Assembly: GCF_000733855.1 (NCBI RefSeq)
Contig: NZ_JPOJ01000001.1
Span: 868,001-932,000 of the forward strand
From: Methylomicrobium agile
Lineage (GTDB): Bacteria; Pseudomonadota; Gammaproteobacteria; Methylococcales; Methylomonadaceae
Length of the DNA stretch: 64,000 bases
Direction of reading: 5' to 3'
Part shown: piece after piece, positions 52,884-63,442 of the stretch
Position numbering within the stretch: position 1 is the stretch's first letter
Layout of the letters: the number at the start of each line of letters is the position of its first letter
Notes under the pieces: model-generated
What the model was told of the DNA's origin: nothing
The model's input: the letters and a program-made list of their open reading frames with translations, nothing else
Databases searched by the model: none
Position numbers and translations under genes: made by a program

Positions 52884-53935
52884 CGGTCTGCCTCGGCCAT
52901 ACAGTAATCGGCGACGACTTCGGTCGCATCGAGCCTGGCGCACCGTTTTGCCGCCGCCGCCATCGCCGGCAGGCGATCGCGTACATCTGCCATAGCTTCC
53001 GCCAAGGATTCCGGCGTCAGATCTTGCTGCAATAAAATGACACCCGCACCGGCATCGGCCAGATAGTGCGCATTCGCGACCTGGTGGTCGTCGATCGCCC
53101 AGGGCAGCGGCACTAAGATTGCGGGACACCCGGTTGCGGCCAGTTCGCTGACCGTCATTGCGCCGGCCCGGCAAATCGCCAGATCCGCCCATTCATATGC
53201 CTCGGCCATGTCCCGGATAAATGCCTTTGCCTCCGCGTTGACGCCGAACTCCCGGTAGCGCGCCGCCACCTGCTCCTGCATCGCCGAACCGGTTTGGTGA
53301 ATCACATGAATGCCGCTCAAGCGCGCCATCGCCTCCGGCACAATCTCGTTCAGCCGTTGCGCCCCCTGGCTGCCACCGACGATCAAGATTTTCAAATTCT
53401 GTTCAGCGCGGGCCTGCGGCGCTGCAGAGGCCAGCAAAAATTTTTTTCGCAGCGGATTGCCGGTATATACCGCCTGCCGTTTTTTGTCGAAACTGTCCGG
53501 GAACGCCTCCAGCACCCGGCTCGCCAGTCGCGCCAGCCAGCGGTTGGTGGTGCCGGGCACCCGGTTCTGCTCGTGAACGATCAGCGGTATTCCCAACATT
53601 CTGGCCATCAGCCCGCCGGGGCCGGCCACAAAACCGCCCATCCCCAGCACGACATCCGGTTTTCGCTTTCTGAGTAGGGAGGCCGCCTGCAGGCAGGCCT
53701 TCAACAGTTTGAACACCGCAGTCACTTTCGACAGCATGCCCTTGCCCCGAACGCCGGCGACCGACAGCCAGTCGATCGCGATGCCGTGTTCGGGCACCAC
53801 CCGCGCTTCCAGGCCGTTCCGCGTTCCGAGCCAGCTGACTTCCCAGCCTTTTTCCAATAACGATTCCGCAACCGCGAGGGCCGGGAACACATGACCGCCG
53901 GTGCCGCCGGCCATGATGACTATGCGTTTTGCCAT
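52880..53935 (-). CDS. murG: UDP-N-acetylglucosamine-undecaprenyl-pyrophosphoryl-MurNAc-pentapeptide transferase
   Basis: Adds GlcNAc to lipid I at the inner face of the membrane, giving lipid II. The 351-residue GT-B glycosyltransferase has the [10 protein letters not shown] motif (10-19), a second Gly-rich loop [22 protein letters not shown] and [10 protein letters not shown] in the donor domain. The start is ATG 53935, where its 5' end overlaps the ftsW 3' end by 16 bases. Confidence 0.96.
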   Translation of the reverse strand: MAKRIVIMAGGTGGHVFPALAVAESLLEKGWEVSWLGTRNGLEARVVPEHGIAIDWLSVAGVRGKGMLSKVTAVFKLLKACLQAASLLRKRKPDVVLGMGGFVAGPGGLMARMLGIPLIVHEQNRVPGTTNRWLARLASRVLEAFPDSFDKKRQAVYTGNPLRKKFLLASAAPQARAEQNLKILIVGGSQGAQRLNEIVPEAMARLSGIHVIHQTGSAMQEQVAARYREFGVNAEAKAFIRDMAEAYEWADLAICRAGAMTVSELAATGCPAILVPLPWAIDDHQVANAHYLADAGAGVILLQQDLTPESLAEAMADVRDRLPAMAAAAKRCARLDATEVVADYCMAEADR

Positions 53936-55089
53936 TTCGATTTTCCTTTTGGCGTGCTGGCGTGAAGTTCCGCGATCTCGGTATGGACTCGAAACAATAA
54001 CGCGACCGCCGCACACATCACGATCATACTGCCGCCGCCGTAACTCATCAGCGGTAACGTTAAACCTTTCGTCGGCAGGATGCCCATGTTCACCCCCATG
54101 TTCACGAAGGCCTGGAAGCCGAACCATAATCCCAGCCCATAGGCGATAAACGCCGCAAACAACTGCCCCTCTTTTTCGGCCGCGGCCGCAATTTCGAATG
54201 TACGCCAAAAGAACAGCGCGAACAGTGCGATCACAGTCACCACGCCGACCAGACCGAGTTCTTCCGCGATCACCGAAAACAGGAAATCGGTATGCGCCTC
54301 GGGCAGATAAAAAAGTTTCTGGATGCCGCTGCCCAGGCCGACGCCGAGCCACTCGCCGCGCCCGAACGAAATCAGCGCCTGCACCAGCTGGAAACCAGTG
54401 CCGAGCGGATCGGCCCACGGGTCGAGAAAACCGGTGATCCGCTTCATTCGGTAAGGTTCGAAATAGACCAGCAACGCGAACGCCACCACGCCGACGAGAC
54501 CCAACGGAAACAGAATCGACAGGCGAGCGCCGGCCAGAAACAACATGCCGATCACGATCAGCAGAATGACCACCGCCGAACCGAGATCGGGCTCCATCAG
54601 AAGCAATAACGCAACGACGGCGAACAAGCCAAGCGGAGCGACTAGCCCCATCGCCGACGATCGAAGTTTTGCCTGGCGGCGGTTCACGTAGCCGGCCATG
54701 TAGATGACCGAGAAAAACTTGACCGCTTCTGAGACCTGGATTCTAAGTCCGGCAATCGTCAACCAGCGGGTACTGCCCTTGACTTTCACGCCCAGCCCCG
54801 GAATCAGCACGATCGTCAACAGGATCATCCCGACACCCAAAAGGGCCGGGCCGATTTTTTCCCAACTGGCGACCGGCACTTTCATAATCACCCAGCCCAC
54901 CCCGAATCCCAGCAGAATGTGCACCAACTGGCGGAGCGGGTAATGCAGCGAAGTTTCGCCCTGTTTGACGCCCAGGTGCAAAGAAGACGACGCCACCATC
55001 ACAAAGCCGATCAGCAGCAGGCTGGCCGATGCGATCAACAGCACCGAATCGAAATGCCAGCGCTTGACCCGGGTAGATCGGCTCTCCAT
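53920..55089 (-). CDS. ftsW: Peptidoglycan polymerase FtsW (SEDS family)
   Basis: Septal glycosyltransferase acting with FtsI on lipid II. The 389-residue protein has about ten hydrophobic helices, the SEDS features RWLTIAGLRIQ, SEAVKFFSVIYMAGY, EPDLGSAVV and the C-terminal PTKGLTLPLMSYGGGS. ATG 55089 is chosen; an in-frame TTG at 55095 would overlap the murD stop. It lies two bases after murD and overlaps murG. Confidence 0.96.
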   Translation of the reverse strand: MESRSTRVKRWHFDSVLLIASASLLLIGFVMVASSSLHLGVKQGETSLHYPLRQLVHILLGFGVGWVIMKVPVASWEKIGPALLGVGMILLTIVLIPGLGVKVKGSTRWLTIAGLRIQVSEAVKFFSVIYMAGYVNRRQAKLRSSAMGLVAPLGLFAVVALLLLMEPDLGSAVVILLIVIGMLFLAGARLSILFPLGLVGVVAFALLVYFEPYRMKRITGFLDPWADPLGTGFQLVQALISFGRGEWLGVGLGSGIQKLFYLPEAHTDFLFSVIAEELGLVGVVTVIALFALFFWRTFEIAAAAEKEGQLFAAFIAYGLGLWFGFQAFVNMGVNMGILPTKGLTLPLMSYGGGSMIVMCAAVALLFRVHTEIAELHASTPKGKSKWQNA

Positions 55090-55091
55090 GT

Positions 55092-56462
55092 TCAAGCCTT
55101 CAGCTCCAGGACGGCTTTGGCGAATACCTCTCCGCGTTCCTGGTAATTTTTGTATTGATCGAGACTCGCACAGGCCGGCGACAACAGTACGGTATCGCCC
55201 CGCCGGGCCTGGCCGGCGGCAAGCCGCACCGCTTCGCGCATGTGCTCTGCGCGCAGGACCGGCACACAGCCGTCCAGCGCCTGTTCGATCAGATCCGCAT
55301 CCTTGCCCATCAGCACGATGCTTTTGACTTTTTCCTGCACGGCCGGAAGCAACTCGCGCATGTCGGCGCCTTTCGCATCGCCGCCTGCCAGCAGGATCAC
55401 CTTGCGCTCATAGCCCTGCAGCGCCGCGACACAGGCACCGATATTGGTCGCCTTCGAATCGTTGATCCAGGTCACTTCGTCGATTTTCGCGACTTTCTGC
55501 ATCCGGTGCGGCAGCCCTCTGAAACGTCTGAGCGCATCGCACATCGCTTCGGGGTTCAGCCCGACGGCAGTCCCCAACGCGAGTGCGGCCAGGGCATTGG
55601 CGGCATTATGGCGGCCTTCCAGCGGCAATTCGGACAGCGCCATCAGTTTCTTGCCGCCGTAGACCAGGCATTCGACGCCTTTGATTTTTGCGAGGGCGAA
55701 ATCGGCGGCTTCCTTAATCGAATACGCATAAGTCCGCCGACCTTTGCGCCGCATCGCATTGACCCGCGGATCATCGGCGTTGATCACCATGACCCCGTTA
55801 CCGTCGAATATACGCTGTTTCACCGCCGCATACTCTTCCACATCACGGTGCCGGTCCAGGTGATCGGCCGAAATATTCAGCACGGTCGCAACGGCCGCAT
55901 TCAGAACGGTCGTTCTTTCCAGCTGGAAGCTGGACAGTTCCAGCACGAACAAATCCGCCGGCGTGTCGAGCAGCTCCAGCGCCGCCGTGCCCAAATTGCC
56001 GCCGACGCCGACCAGTTTGCCCGAAGTCTTGGCCATCTCGCCGAGCATCGTGGTAACCGTGCTCTTGCCGTTCGAACCGGTGATCGCGACAATCGGCGCG
56101 TTGGTCGAGCAGGCGAACAGATCGATGTCGCTCACGAGCACCGACCCGTTCGCGATCGCCTGGGCGATTGCCGGTTCGGTCAGCGCCACGCCGGGGCTGA
56201 CCACCAGATGCGTCGCAACCTGGAAAGCTTCTTCGCTGAATTTGCCGGTAAAGACCGGCACATCCGGCAGCTGCCCGGTAAATTCTTTCAATGACGGCGG
56301 ATTGTCCCGGCTATCGACCGCGGCAAAATTGAAACCCAGCTTCGACAAATATTTCGCGACCGCCAAGCCGGTCACGCCCAGACCGACAACCAGCACCTTG
56401 GCGCGCCGGGGATCCAGCGCGAAACGGGAAATCAGCTTTTTTATCATGGCAGCGTTTTCCAT
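55092..56462 (-). CDS. murD: UDP-N-acetylmuramoylalanine-D-glutamate ligase
   Basis: Adds D-glutamate to UDP-MurNAc-L-Ala. The 456-residue Mur ligase has the N-terminal Rossmann VLVVGLGVTGLAVAKYLSK, ATP-binding TGSNGKSTVTT, and LLSPACASLDQYKNYQERG near the C-terminus. The start ATG 56462 follows mraY by 24 bases. The VAKYL in its N-terminal helix is coincidental to the fold and is unrelated to the repeat proteins of the RuMP locus. Confidence 0.96.
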   Translation of the reverse strand: MENAAMIKKLISRFALDPRRAKVLVVGLGVTGLAVAKYLSKLGFNFAAVDSRDNPPSLKEFTGQLPDVPVFTGKFSEEAFQVATHLVVSPGVALTEPAIAQAIANGSVLVSDIDLFACSTNAPIVAITGSNGKSTVTTMLGEMAKTSGKLVGVGGNLGTAALELLDTPADLFVLELSSFQLERTTVLNAAVATVLNISADHLDRHRDVEEYAAVKQRIFDGNGVMVINADDPRVNAMRRKGRRTYAYSIKEAADFALAKIKGVECLVYGGKKLMALSELPLEGRHNAANALAALALGTAVGLNPEAMCDALRRFRGLPHRMQKVAKIDEVTWINDSKATNIGACVAALQGYERKVILLAGGDAKGADMRELLPAVQEKVKSIVLMGKDADLIEQALDGCVPVLRAEHMREAVRLAAGQARRGDTVLLSPACASLDQYKNYQERGEVFAKAVLELKA

Positions 56463-56486
56463 GTTTCACCTCGCTATTTACATGCT

Positions 56487-57569
56487 TCAACGCAGCTTCA
56501 GGGTCGCAAGACCGATCAGCACCAGAACCACCGTAATGATCCAGAAACGCACGATCACGCGCGGTTCGGGCCAGCCTTTCAATTCGAAGTGATGATGAAT
56601 CGGCGCCATTCTGAACACTCGCTTGCCGGTCATCTTGAACGAGGCCACCTGAATGATCACCGACAGGGTTTCCATCACGAAAACGCCGCCCATGATCACC
56701 AGAACGACTTCCTGGCGCACCAGTACCGCCAGAAGGCCGAGCGCCGCGCCGAGCGCGAGCGCGCCGACATCGCCCATGAACACCATCGCAGGGTAAGTAT
56801 TGAACCAGAGAAAGCCGAGCCCGGCCCCGATCAGCGCCGAACAGAATACGATCAGTTCGCCGGAATGAGGCAAAAACGGAATCGCCAGATAATTGGCAAA
56901 TTCGTTATGCCCGGAGAGGTAGGCGAAAATGCCCAGTCCCCCGGCCACCATCACGGTCGGCATGATCGCCAGGCCGTCCAGCCCGTCGGTCAGATTCACC
57001 GCATTGCTGCTGCCGACGATCACGAAATAGGCCAGCACGACATACAGCCAGCCCATGTTAAACACGACATCCTTGAAAAACGGCACGAAAAACTGGGTTT
57101 CGGCAGGTAAAGCCGCGGTTTTGTATAAAAACACGGCGGCAACGAGACCGATCACCGATTGCCAGAAATATTTGGCTTTGGCGGACAGGCCGTCGCTGTT
57201 CCGCCTAATCACTTTCCGGTAATCATCGATAAATCCGATAATCCCGTAACCGAGCGTGACCAATAGGATCGTCCAGACATAATGGTTTTTGAGATCGGCC
57301 CACAACAGCGTGCTAACCGCGACCGCCACCAGAATCATCGTGCCGCCCATCGTCGGCGTGCCTTTTTTTTCGTAATGCGACTGGGGACCCAGTTCGCGAA
57401 TGCTTTGGCCGATATTCTTGTGGGTCAGCTTCCGGATCATCGCCGGCCCGAACAGCAAAGAAATGGCCAGAGAGGTCAAGACTCCCAAAATCGCCCGGAA
57501 AGTCAGGTAATGAAAGACCCGAAAGGCACTATCAAACGACATTAAAAAATCTGCAAAATACAGTAGCAT
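56487..57569 (-). CDS. mraY: Phospho-N-acetylmuramoyl-pentapeptide transferase
   Basis: Transfers phospho-MurNAc-pentapeptide to undecaprenyl phosphate, making lipid I. The 360-residue integral membrane protein has about ten helices, the MraY motifs GTPTMGG, the DDYRK region [20 protein letters not shown] (Asp-rich catalytic loop) and [14 protein letters not shown] near the C-terminus. The start ATG 57569 gives the E. coli length of 360; the frame is open 16 codons further upstream into the murF 3' region. Confidence 0.96.
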   Translation of the reverse strand: MLLYFADFLMSFDSAFRVFHYLTFRAILGVLTSLAISLLFGPAMIRKLTHKNIGQSIRELGPQSHYEKKGTPTMGGTMILVAVAVSTLLWADLKNHYVWTILLVTLGYGIIGFIDDYRKVIRRNSDGLSAKAKYFWQSVIGLVAAVFLYKTAALPAETQFFVPFFKDVVFNMGWLYVVLAYFVIVGSSNAVNLTDGLDGLAIMPTVMVAGGLGIFAYLSGHNEFANYLAIPFLPHSGELIVFCSALIGAGLGFLWFNTYPAMVFMGDVGALALGAALGLLAVLVRQEVVLVIMGGVFVMETLSVIIQVASFKMTGKRVFRMAPIHHHFELKGWPEPRVIVRFWIITVVLVLIGLATLKLR

Positions 57570-57579
57570 TCTTGGTTTT

Positions 57580-58935
57580 TTACGCTCTAAAATTTTCGAC
57601 CAGCGCCGCCGCGACATTTTCCATCCGGCGCGTTCTCGATCCCTTGATCAGGACCGTTTCGTCTCCCGTCAATTCGCTCTCCAGCGCCGCAATCAGCGAC
57701 TCCTGAGTCTCATAAAAAGAGGCTCCTTTGCCGAAGGCTTCGACCGCTGCCCTGGCATCGGAGCCCGTGGCCAACAGGCGCACCACGCCGCTCGACTTGA
57801 TCAGCGCGCCCATGTCCCGGTGCATGTTCAGGCTTTCGGGCCCCAGCTCGGCAAACGCGCCCAGCACCAGCCAGGACTTTTTCCCAATACCGGCCAGCAC
57901 ATCAAGCCCGGCCTTCAGCGAGCCGGTATTCGCGTTATAGGTATCGTCGATCACGATATTGCCTTTGCGGCCGACCCAAGGCTGAAGCCTGCCGGTAACC
58001 GGCTTGACCGACTGCAGGCCCTGCGCGATCTGTTCCGGATTCAGCCCGAGCGCCAGTCCAGCTGCCGCGGCAGCCAGCGCATTCAGCACATTGTGCTTGC
58101 CGGCCAATTGCAAGCGGCAGCGGATTCGGCCGGCCGGCGAGGATAATGTAAAACCGGTCGCGAATCGATCGCCGATAATTTCGGTTTCAATGTCCGAAGC
58201 GGTCACCTCGCTGCCGTCGCTCAAACCGAAAGACAGGATTCGGCGGGAGCTTGCCACGGATTGCCAATAACCGAAAAACGCATCGTCCCGGTTGATGATC
58301 GCCACCCCGTCCGGCTTCAGCGCCGCGAGCAGCTCGCCTTTCGCCCGGGCCACGCCTTCGACGCTGCCGAAGCCTTCGATATGCGCAGGTCCCGCATTCG
58401 TGATGATCGCCACGTCAGGTCTGGCATAGGCCGCGGTATAGGCGATCTCGCCCGGATGGTTGGCCCCCATCTCGACCACTGCGTAACGATGCCGTTCGGC
58501 AAGACGCAGGAGCGTCAACGGTACGCCGATGTCATTGTTCAAATTGCCCTTCGTATGGAGCACCTCGCCGCCGGTACCGAGCACCGCCGCGACCATTTCT
58601 TTTACGGTGGTCTTGCCGTTGCTGCCGGTTACGCCGACGACCTTGGCGTTGGCCCGACTGCGCCAGACGCCTCCCAGCTCGGCCAGGGCCAAACGGGTAT
58701 CCGCGACCTCGATCGTCGGAATATCCGCCTTGACGCCTTGGCGCACGATAGCGGCTACCGCTCCGCTCTGCGCCGCCCGAGCGACGAATTCGTTGCCGTC
58801 GAAGCGTTCGCCCGCGATCGCGATATACAGATCGCCCGGCTGCAGAGTGCGGGTATCGATGCTGGCCGAGCCGAAGGCCCGATCGTCACCCGTCAATTCG
58901 CCATTCAGCCGCTGTGCGCATTCACTCAACCGCAT
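57580..58935 (-). CDS. murF: UDP-N-acetylmuramoyl-tripeptide-D-alanyl-D-alanine ligase
   Basis: Adds D-Ala-D-Ala to the UDP-MurNAc-tripeptide. 451 residues from ATG 58935 (a GTG six bases upstream is possible): ATP-binding [27 protein letters not shown] and [11 protein letters not shown] as substrate motifs, and the C-terminal domain with [10 protein letters not shown]. Its 5' end overlaps murE by 14 bases, and mraY starts 10 bases after its stop. Confidence 0.96.
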   Translation of the reverse strand: MRLSECAQRLNGELTGDDRAFGSASIDTRTLQPGDLYIAIAGERFDGNEFVARAAQSGAVAAIVRQGVKADIPTIEVADTRLALAELGGVWRSRANAKVVGVTGSNGKTTVKEMVAAVLGTGGEVLHTKGNLNNDIGVPLTLLRLAERHRYAVVEMGANHPGEIAYTAAYARPDVAIITNAGPAHIEGFGSVEGVARAKGELLAALKPDGVAIINRDDAFFGYWQSVASSRRILSFGLSDGSEVTASDIETEIIGDRFATGFTLSSPAGRIRCRLQLAGKHNVLNALAAAAAGLALGLNPEQIAQGLQSVKPVTGRLQPWVGRKGNIVIDDTYNANTGSLKAGLDVLAGIGKKSWLVLGAFAELGPESLNMHRDMGALIKSSGVVRLLATGSDARAAVEAFGKGASFYETQESLIAALESELTGDETVLIKGSRTRRMENVAAALVENFRA

Positions 58936-60406
58936 GTTCACCGTTTACTCTCATTTCCAATGCTCTTTGCACCGTTTCGGCATCGCTGAACGGATAGCGC
59001 CTGCCGGCTATTTCCTGATAATCTTCATGCCCTTTGCCGGCAATGATCACCCAATCGTTTGCGTCCGCCTCGCAAATGGCGTTTTCAATCGCCTGTTTTC
59101 TGTCTCTGACCACCCGTACCCGTTCCTTTCGGCAGCCGGCCAGAATGTCGTTCACGATGTCACGGCCGTCTTCGTCGCGCGGATTGTCGTCGGTCACGAT
59201 CACATGATCGGCCCAGCGCGAAGCGATAGCGCCCATCTCGGCACGCTTGCCCTTGTCCCGGTTGCCGCCACAGCCGAACACGACCCACAAATTATCCCGG
59301 CAATGCTCCCGGGCGCTGGACAACACCTTGTCGAGTGCGTCGGAGGTATGCGCGTAATCGACGAACACCCGCGGCTGACGATGACCGCCGAACCGCTCCA
59401 TGCGTCCCTGAACCGGAACCAGCCTTTGCAGATTCCTGGCTGCCTGCCCGACCGGCTCGCCGGCCGCCAACATTGCCGCCATGACGCTCAGACAATTGTC
59501 GATATTGAAATCCCCGATCAGCGAGGTACGCACGGCCACCCGCTGCGTCCGCCAGCACACATCGAACGCGATGCCGTCCGGCTCATGACGCACATTGACG
59601 GCCTGCAGGCTTTCGCCTTTTGCGGTCGACTTTCCCCGGCGGCTATGTCCCCACACCTCGACGCCGGCCGGCACTGCCGCCAGCATTTGTCCGCTGTAGC
59701 CATCATCGAGATTCACCACCGCAAACGTCAGGCCCGGCTGTTTGAGCAGGGACAATTTCGCCTCGGCATACGCTTCCATCGTGCCGTGATAATCCAGGTG
59801 GTCGCGGCTGATATTGGTGAATACCGCGCCCAGGAAGCGCACACCATTGACCCGTCCCTGTTCGAGGCCGTGCGAGGAAACTTCCATCGCCACGGATTTT
59901 TTGCCTCGTTTAAGCAGTTCCGCCAGCATTCGCTGCACCGCAAGCGCATCGGGCGTGGTGTTCAGCGTAGCGTTCAGATTTCCCCATTCGCCCCAGCCCA
60001 AGGTCCCTATCACGCCGCAGTCGGGCAACAGTTGGCTCAAAAACTGGGAGCAGGAAGTCTTGCCGTTGGTGCCGGTAATGCCGATCACCTCCATTTTCCG
60101 GGACGGGTCGCCATAAAAGCGCGCGGCCAACTCACCCAGCTTCCGGCCCAAATTCTCGACCGCCATCAGCGGCGTCCCCTTCAGCTCTGCCGCCAGCTCG
60201 GAACCTCCGCCCGCCGGATCGTACAGAACGACCGCCGCGCCGCGTTCGAGCGCCTGTGGCGCATATTTCAGCCCGTGCCGATTCGCGCCCGATAAAGCGA
60301 TAAACGCTTCGCCCGGCGCAAGCGTCCGGCTATCCAGGGATAAGCCGGCGATATCGCTGTCCGGCACAGCTCCGATCGGACCGGCGAATAACTCAGTCAG
60401 TCTCAT
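58922..60406 (-). CDS. murE: UDP-N-acetylmuramoyl-L-alanyl-D-glutamate-2,6-diaminopimelate ligase
   Basis: Adds meso-diaminopimelate to the stem peptide. 494 residues: ATP-binding GITGTNGKTSC, DFNIDNCLSV region, and the DNPR motif (TDDNPRDEDG) that marks the meso-diaminopimelate-specific enzyme rather than the lysine type. ATG 60406 begins MRLTELFAG and overlaps the ftsI 3' end by 14 bases. Confidence 0.96.
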   Translation of the reverse strand: MRLTELFAGPIGAVPDSDIAGLSLDSRTLAPGEAFIALSGANRHGLKYAPQALERGAAVVLYDPAGGGSELAAELKGTPLMAVENLGRKLGELAARFYGDPSRKMEVIGITGTNGKTSCSQFLSQLLPDCGVIGTLGWGEWGNLNATLNTTPDALAVQRMLAELLKRGKKSVAMEVSSHGLEQGRVNGVRFLGAVFTNISRDHLDYHGTMEAYAEAKLSLLKQPGLTFAVVNLDDGYSGQMLAAVPAGVEVWGHSRRGKSTAKGESLQAVNVRHEPDGIAFDVCWRTQRVAVRTSLIGDFNIDNCLSVMAAMLAAGEPVGQAARNLQRLVPVQGRMERFGGHRQPRVFVDYAHTSDALDKVLSSAREHCRDNLWVVFGCGGNRDKGKRAEMGAIASRWADHVIVTDDNPRDEDGRDIVNDILAGCRKERVRVVRDRKQAIENAICEADANDWVIIAGKGHEDYQEIAGRRYPFSDAETVQRALEMRVNGEHAVE

Positions 60407-62231
60407 GGCCGTCTGCCGGGGCGTCTTTTCGGGATAATACGATTGGCATCGTGTCTTCCATGTCGGGCGCGACATCGAGCACGCGCAACGCGCCGCTCAT
60501 GACCCGGGAAAACACCGGCGCCGAGACCAGTCCGCCGTAATATTTGCCGGCCGAAGGTTCGTCGATCATGACCGTGATGATCAGTTTCGGATCGCTGGCG
60601 GGGGCAATCCCCGCGAACACCGCGAAATATTTACCTCCGGCATAACCGTGCCGGCCGTCGGATTTTTTGACCGTCCCGGTCTTGCCCGCGACCGTGTAGC
60701 CGTCGACCCTCGCCTCGTAAGCCGTGCCGTCTTTCATGATCACGCTTTCCATCATCTTACGCACGCTTTTGACGGTTTTGGCCGAAAACACGCGTACCGA
60801 ACTCGGGTCTTCATCCCGTTTCAACAGGCTCACCGTATGCAAAACGCCGTCGTCGGCCAGCGCGGTATAGGCTCTCGCCAGCTGCACGACCGAAGCGCTG
60901 AGGCCATAGCCGAACGACAGCGTCGCCCTGTCGAAATCCTTCATCTTCGAATAATGCAGGAGCCGTCCGGACGCCTCGCCCGGAAAACCGGCCTTCGCCG
61001 AAGATCCGAAACCGAGCTGGCTGTAAATGCCCCACAAATATTTTGGCGGCATTTTCAACGCCATCTGCGAAACCGCGACATTGCTGGATTTCTTGATCAC
61101 ATGGGTCAGATCCATCGTACCGTAGTTATGCACGTCCCTGACCGTATGCCTGCCCACCTGCAAGGTGCCATGAGTCACGAACAACTCGTTCGGCCGCACA
61201 TAGCCGCCGTCCAGGGCGGCAGCCACCACGAACGGCTTTACGGTCGAACCGGGCTCGAAAATCTCGGTCATCGCCCGGTTTCGGTAAAGGCTTTCCTTCA
61301 AGTCTTCACGCGCATTCGGATTGAAAGGCGGCAGACTGACCGCCGCCAAAATCTCGCCGTTTTTTGCATCGAGCACCACAAGCGAGGCCGACTTGGCGTT
61401 ATTTTCAGCCACCGCGCGCTGCAACTCTTTATATGCGATGTATTGAATGCGCTGGTCGATGCTCAGCTCAAGATCGCGGCCCGGCGCCGGATCGCTGATG
61501 TTTTCGACATCCTCGATGATATGCTGCTTGCCGTCGCGAATCACCCGCTTACGTCCCGGCACACCTTTCAGGATGTCTTCGTAGCCTTTTTCGATGCCCT
61601 CCTGGCCCGCATCGTTCAGATCGGTAAAACCGACGACATGGGCGGAAACCGCGCCGGTCGGGTAAAACCGTTTGAACTCGCGCTCGAAATTGACGCCGAC
61701 AATCTTTAAATTCTTCACCCGTTCGGCCAACGGCGGCTCGATCCGGCGAGTCACATAAGCAAATTGCCGCTTGGGATTGTCGTTCAGCAAGCCGGCGACT
61801 CTGCCGGCCGGCAAATCGAGCAGGCGTTCCATCTCGCGGATCGCCTCGCGGGTTTTGTGGCGGTAGTCTTCAAGCAGAATCGCGATTTCTTCCGGACTTT
61901 TTTTGCGTTTCTTCAGATCGTCCTCGAAATCCTGCTCGGCCTGATGATGGTCCTTCGCATTGACCCAGACCGACTGCATCGGCGTGCTGACCGCCAAAGG
62001 TTCGCCGTTTCTGTCCCGGATCATCCCTCGGTAGGCCGGCACGACGACATCGGTCACATAGGTTTTACTGCCTTGCTGCTGGAGAAAATGCCTGTCGAAT
62101 ACTTGCAGATCGATCGCACGCACGACCAACGCGGCCATGCACAGCATCACCGCCAGCACGAGCAAATTCCGCCTTCGTCCGCAATCGACCGGTGCTTCCC
62201 CCGATTTGGCCCTGCCGCGAAAATCTCTCAT
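60393..62231 (-). CDS. ftsI: Septal peptidoglycan transpeptidase FtsI (PBP3)
   Basis: Class B penicillin-binding protein that cross-links septal peptidoglycan. 612 residues: a cytoplasmic N-terminus, transmembrane helix about 22-40, pedestal domain, and transpeptidase domain with acyl-enzyme Ser329 in EPGSTVKP, SSN (382-384) and KTGT (517-520). All three catalytic boxes are intact. Its start overlaps the ftsL stop by four bases (62228-62231). Confidence 0.96.
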   Translation of the reverse strand: MRDFRGRAKSGEAPVDCGRRRNLLVLAVMLCMAALVVRAIDLQVFDRHFLQQQGSKTYVTDVVVPAYRGMIRDRNGEPLAVSTPMQSVWVNAKDHHQAEQDFEDDLKKRKKSPEEIAILLEDYRHKTREAIREMERLLDLPAGRVAGLLNDNPKRQFAYVTRRIEPPLAERVKNLKIVGVNFEREFKRFYPTGAVSAHVVGFTDLNDAGQEGIEKGYEDILKGVPGRKRVIRDGKQHIIEDVENISDPAPGRDLELSIDQRIQYIAYKELQRAVAENNAKSASLVVLDAKNGEILAAVSLPPFNPNAREDLKESLYRNRAMTEIFEPGSTVKPFVVAAALDGGYVRPNELFVTHGTLQVGRHTVRDVHNYGTMDLTHVIKKSSNVAVSQMALKMPPKYLWGIYSQLGFGSSAKAGFPGEASGRLLHYSKMKDFDRATLSFGYGLSASVVQLARAYTALADDGVLHTVSLLKRDEDPSSVRVFSAKTVKSVRKMMESVIMKDGTAYEARVDGYTVAGKTGTVKKSDGRHGYAGGKYFAVFAGIAPASDPKLIITVMIDEPSAGKYYGGLVSAPVFSRVMSGALRVLDVAPDMEDTMPIVLSRKDAPADGHETD

Positions 62232-62500
62232 GGTTTCAGATAAATAATCTTGTCACGCTCGGGCATGATCAATTTCAGCTGTTCGCGCGCGCTCAGTTCG
62301 ATCTTGCTCTGGTCGGCCTGCGTCGTCAATTCCAGTTGCAACTGTCCCCACTCGACGTCGTATTGGTCCAGAATTTTTTCCTGCTTCTGGATTTCGATAA
62401 AAACCTGACGCGAATGGTATTTGCTGTAGATCGCGGCCAATGCGGACGCGAGCAGCAGCGCGAACAACGCGCCCATTGCCAAATTTTTGAATGCCGCCAC
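62228..62500 (-). CDS. ftsL: Cell division protein FtsL
   Basis: Short bitopic divisome protein that recruits FtsW/FtsI. 90 residues from GTG 62500 (an internal ATG at residue 9 is less likely): a short cytoplasmic head, one transmembrane helix (about 7-25) and a periplasmic heptad-repeat region (about 30-80, IQKQEKILDQYDVEWGQLQLE in short pieces). It starts three bases after the rsmH stop. The call rests on position, size and topology because the sequence is weakly conserved. Confidence 0.88.
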   Translation of the reverse strand: MAAFKNLAMGALFALLLASALAAIYSKYHSRQVFIEIQKQEKILDQYDVEWGQLQLELTTQADQSKIELSAREQLKLIMPERDKIIYLKP

Positions 62501-62503
62501 GTG

Positions 62504-63430
62504 CTAAATTCTCTCTGCCGTTCGTAAAACCGCGCTGCGCGCGCGCGGATTCCGCTCAATCTCTTGCTTGCCGGCCTTGATCGAAGAGCCGATTTTTTTC
62601 AATAGGCCTTTTTCGATCTCGCTCTCCCTGATCGGCAATTTGCCGGGATCGTGCTTGCTTCCCGACTCGCTGCGAATAAACCGCTTTACAATCCGGTCTT
62701 CCAGCGAATGAAACGAAATTACGGCCAGACGGCCACCCGGTTTCAAAACCTCTACAGCCTGTTGCAGAGCCTTTTGTAATTCGTCCAGTTCGTGATTGAT
62801 TTCGATCCGTATCGCCTGGAACGTGCGTGTTGCAGGGTGCTTGTGCTTCTCCGTAGCCGGTGCCGCCTCGGCGATCAATTCGGCCAGATGCCGGGTCGTT
62901 CCGATCGGCCCGACAGTCCGGCGGGTCACGATGGCTTTCGCAATACGGCGCGCATAACGCTCTTCGCCGTATTCAAATAACACCCGGACCAATTCTTTTT
63001 CGGAAACCGACGCCAGCCAATCCGCTGCCGAAAGCCCCGCTGCACTGTTCATCCGCATGTCCAGCGGACCATTCTTCATAAAGCTGAAGCCTCGCTCCGG
63101 ATCGTCCAGTTGGGGGGAAGAAACGCCAAGATCGAGCAAGATGCCGTCGATCCGTCCGTTCAAGCCTTCGCGCCCGACGATCTCGGCCAGCTCCGAAAAA
63201 CAACCGTGAAACAACTGGAAACGATTATCCCGCAGCAGGTGCTGCGCGGCTTCGGACTTTATCGCGTCCGGGTCCCGGTCGATCGCCAGCAAACGTCCAT
63301 CCGTATCCAGGCGCTGCAATATCGCCCGGCTGTGCCCGCCGCGCCCGAACGTACAATCCAGATATATCCCCTGACGCTTGATTGCCAATTGCTCAAGCGC
63401 CTCTTCCAGCATGACCGGTAAGTGCGACAC
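62504..63430 (-). CDS. rsmH: 16S rRNA (cytosine-1402-N4)-methyltransferase
   Basis: S-adenosylmethionine-dependent methyltransferase acting on C1402 of 16S rRNA. 308 residues: HLPVMLEEALEQL at the N-terminus, DCTFGRGGHSRAIL as the SAM-binding motif, GILLDLGVSSPQLD and the C-terminal FHSLEDRIVKRF. The start is GTG 63430 (MSHLPVMLEE), needed for the conserved HxPV motif; the Shine-Dalgarno sequence is weak. It follows mraZ by 12 bases. Confidence 0.95.
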   Translation of the reverse strand: MSHLPVMLEEALEQLAIKRQGIYLDCTFGRGGHSRAILQRLDTDGRLLAIDRDPDAIKSEAAQHLLRDNRFQLFHGCFSELAEIVGREGLNGRIDGILLDLGVSSPQLDDPERGFSFMKNGPLDMRMNSAAGLSAADWLASVSEKELVRVLFEYGEERYARRIAKAIVTRRTVGPIGTTRHLAELIAEAAPATEKHKHPATRTFQAIRIEINHELDELQKALQQAVEVLKPGGRLAVISFHSLEDRIVKRFIRSESGSKHDPGKLPIRESEIEKGLLKKIGSSIKAGKQEIERNPRARSAVLRTAERI

Positions 63431-63442
63431 CGCTATTCTCTA

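Noticed and set aside
55092-56462. VAKYLSK in MurD as a further copy of the KYL scaffold motif
   Set aside because: It is part of the N-terminal Rossmann helix of MurD, lacks the preceding [ST]G and occurs once.
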